Shown: one piece after another, positions 62,418 through 64,000 of the stretch
How positions within the stretch are numbered: position 1 is the stretch's first letter
Layout of the letters: every line of letters starts with the position of its first letter
NCBI GenBank assembly: GCA_025331565.1
Contig: JAFREQ010000042.1
Location: 1,312,501 to 1,376,500 of the forward strand
Source of the DNA: Holacanthus passer
Lineage: Eukaryota; Chordata; Actinopteri; Pomacanthidae
Direction: 5' to 3'
Length of the DNA stretch: 64,000 nucleotides
Notes under the pieces: generated by a model
What the model was told of the DNA's origin: nothing
The model's database searches: none
The model's input: only the letters and a program-made list of their open reading frames with translations
Made by a program: the position numbers and the translations under genes

Positions 62418-63526
62418 CTGGCAGGAGGCCGACCACAGCGTCAGGAGGAGACGGAACAACGGACAGAGGATGGGAAAAAAGGCAGATGAAAAAGGTTGGA
62501 GGAGAACTTCAACTCCAAGGCACAACTTCTAAACTAAATATCTGAGCCCATTTAGTGAAACCAAAAATGTACCCAGCTAATAAAAGCCAACATTGAACAG
62601 TTGTAGCTCCGTCATGTGTTTAACACATTTAGCTTAGTAGCATTGACAGAATATCAAACTTCAACACATAATGAACACGTGGATTTCTCCTTCAGTGGCT
62701 CCATACCATAAGCAGAACCTGCATGACTGACTTTCTTTTTAATCACATGATGAACGTTGGATATTTATACAAATCATTTGTCTGAAATCTCTTTCTGCGC
62801 TGAGCTTCCAGGAGGAACTGAGAGGTTCACAGCTGGATGTGACGGGAACACAGAACGGGTCTCACAACATGTCACTGTGTCAAGCTTCAGCACGCTTCAG
62901 CTAAATTCCATGAAGTCTCTGCATACTGATCATACATGCTGTCGAAGATAAAGCCCTTTACTGTCCGGAAAGTGAGTAGAAACTTTTTCAACTTCAACAC
63001 AATCTCATATTTTTTACACGGTCTGTGTAGATGCATCTTAGACTGAATTTAATTTCAAGTCCATGTGATTTTCTTCCCCCCTTCACAGCCTTGAATTAGA
63101 AGTTAGACCAGACACCAAAGATTTTCTTGCAGCATGGATCATTCTCCACTTAATGATGAATCAAAGAGCAGCACACATGATGAAGACCTAGTTACAAACA
63201 CTGGGAGGTCACGATTGCTTGAGGAAACGGTGAAGCCAACTCATGGTACCGTGACCTCACTTTCAGCCCACAGAGCCTCACAGCCAGGACGCTGCAGGGA
63301 ACATCGGACTTGTTTTTAACCATGTTTGTGTTTTTTGTTTTTTGCCTGTGCACATCTCACTTCTCAGCAGGATGACGAACTAATAATTTTTCTAAAAGGG
63401 AGACAAGGCGGGTGAGTGAACTATGACCTGACTCGGGTAGTCTCATGGGAAGTACTATCCCCTCCAGACACAGAGCAAGCAAGAGTCATCAGCTGCCTGT
63501 TTCTGCCCTGAATCAGTCCTCTGTGA

Positions 63527-63561
<35 letters not shown>

Positions 63562-64000
63562 CAGACAAGAGCAACACTGAAGCCTGTTCAGCACAGGCCA
63601 AAAAACTCAACTATCAGCTGATAAATATGGAAATCCCCAGCCAAATACACCTAAAACCTTCGGTTGGTTGGATGTTATTAAAGTAACTTGGACACCACTG
63701 ACAGCAGCTTTATGCTTCAGTGTTGGTTATAAAACCATGTTGAGATAATGAGTTTATTACAGATGTAAAGTACGTCCATCGTGCTGCACTGTTTTATTTC
63801 CAACTATTCAACCATCCACAGTTTCATTAGGGATGAAGCCCTTTTGTTTATGCGGCGGTTTATTATTTTTTGTCTCATGCTGTGGCTCAAATTGCTGTGA
63901 GCTGGAATGAGCTGGAAACATGAAACTCTCCAGAGGTGGTGTCTTGTTGTCAATGTCTTGTTGTTAGTTTGGAAAGTTGGGATACGGGATATTGAATTTT
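62418..64000 (-). other. nde1: nde1 intron extending to the window edge
   Basis: No exon recognised. A (GT)n run lies at 63530-63560. Confidence 0.6.
63530..63560. repeat. (GT)n microsatellite
   Basis: About 15 GT units. Confidence 0.95.

Noticed and set aside
62418..64000. Upstream nde1 exons within the window
   Set aside because: No reading resembling the N-terminal NDE1 coiled coil was found on the - strand here.

Overview
The window is vertebrate, almost certainly teleost fish, genomic DNA. The evidence is split genes with GT-AG introns, many (CA)n microsatellites, several copies of short interspersed elements of a kind common in fish genomes, and exons that translate into close relatives of named human proteins. 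I assembled the exons by hand: junctions were placed so that both the GT-AG signals and the reading phase agree. No bacterial, phage, CRISPR or viral module is visible, and I found no wholly new multi-gene system. The novelty lies in unusual variation inside known genes.

Layout. (1) 1-3003: non-coding flank with a ~500 bp (GA)n tract and a pyrimidine-rich block. (2) 3004-23597, + strand: gsg1l, a claudin-like four-pass AMPA-receptor auxiliary subunit, in five coding exons. A 24-bp minisatellite starts exactly at its exon 1 splice donor, and a Gly-Pro run has grown in its C-terminal tail. (3) 23598-35179: intergenic DNA in which I recognise only repeats. (4) 35180-36028, - strand: a homologue of the ciliary gene HOATZ (C11orf88). 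Its C-terminal half is an in-frame array of 5- and 6-residue Gln/Arg repeats, and a full-consensus RFX X-box lies about 95 bp upstream of its ATG. (5) 36.9-57.4 kb, + strand: a complete myosin II heavy-chain gene, called myh11 (smooth muscle) from sequence and from its nde1 neighbour. It has one non-coding exon and 43 coding exons, about 2,021 codons with both loop-1 cassettes included. An SRF-type CArG box lies in intron 1. (6) 57.4-62.4 kb, - strand: the last six coding exons of nde1, tail to tail with myh11 as in mammals; its 5' exons lie beyond the window.

Most notable points: a (CAG)9 polyglutamine tract with tandem NAG acceptors in the myosin loop-1 cassette exon; a one-base frameshift near the end of the myosin rod (exon 40 is 208 nt where the flanking phases require 209); the HOATZ repeat expansion together with its X-box; the gsg1l minisatellite whose every unit repeats the exon 1 splice-donor sequence; and gsg1l exon 4 lying between complementary (UG)n and (CA)n tracts that could loop it out.

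The genes do not form one pathway. gsg1l acts at the synapse, hoatz in cilia and flagella, myh11 in smooth-muscle contraction, and nde1 in dynein and centrosome function. Only the myh11-nde1 pairing is a recognised conserved linkage.
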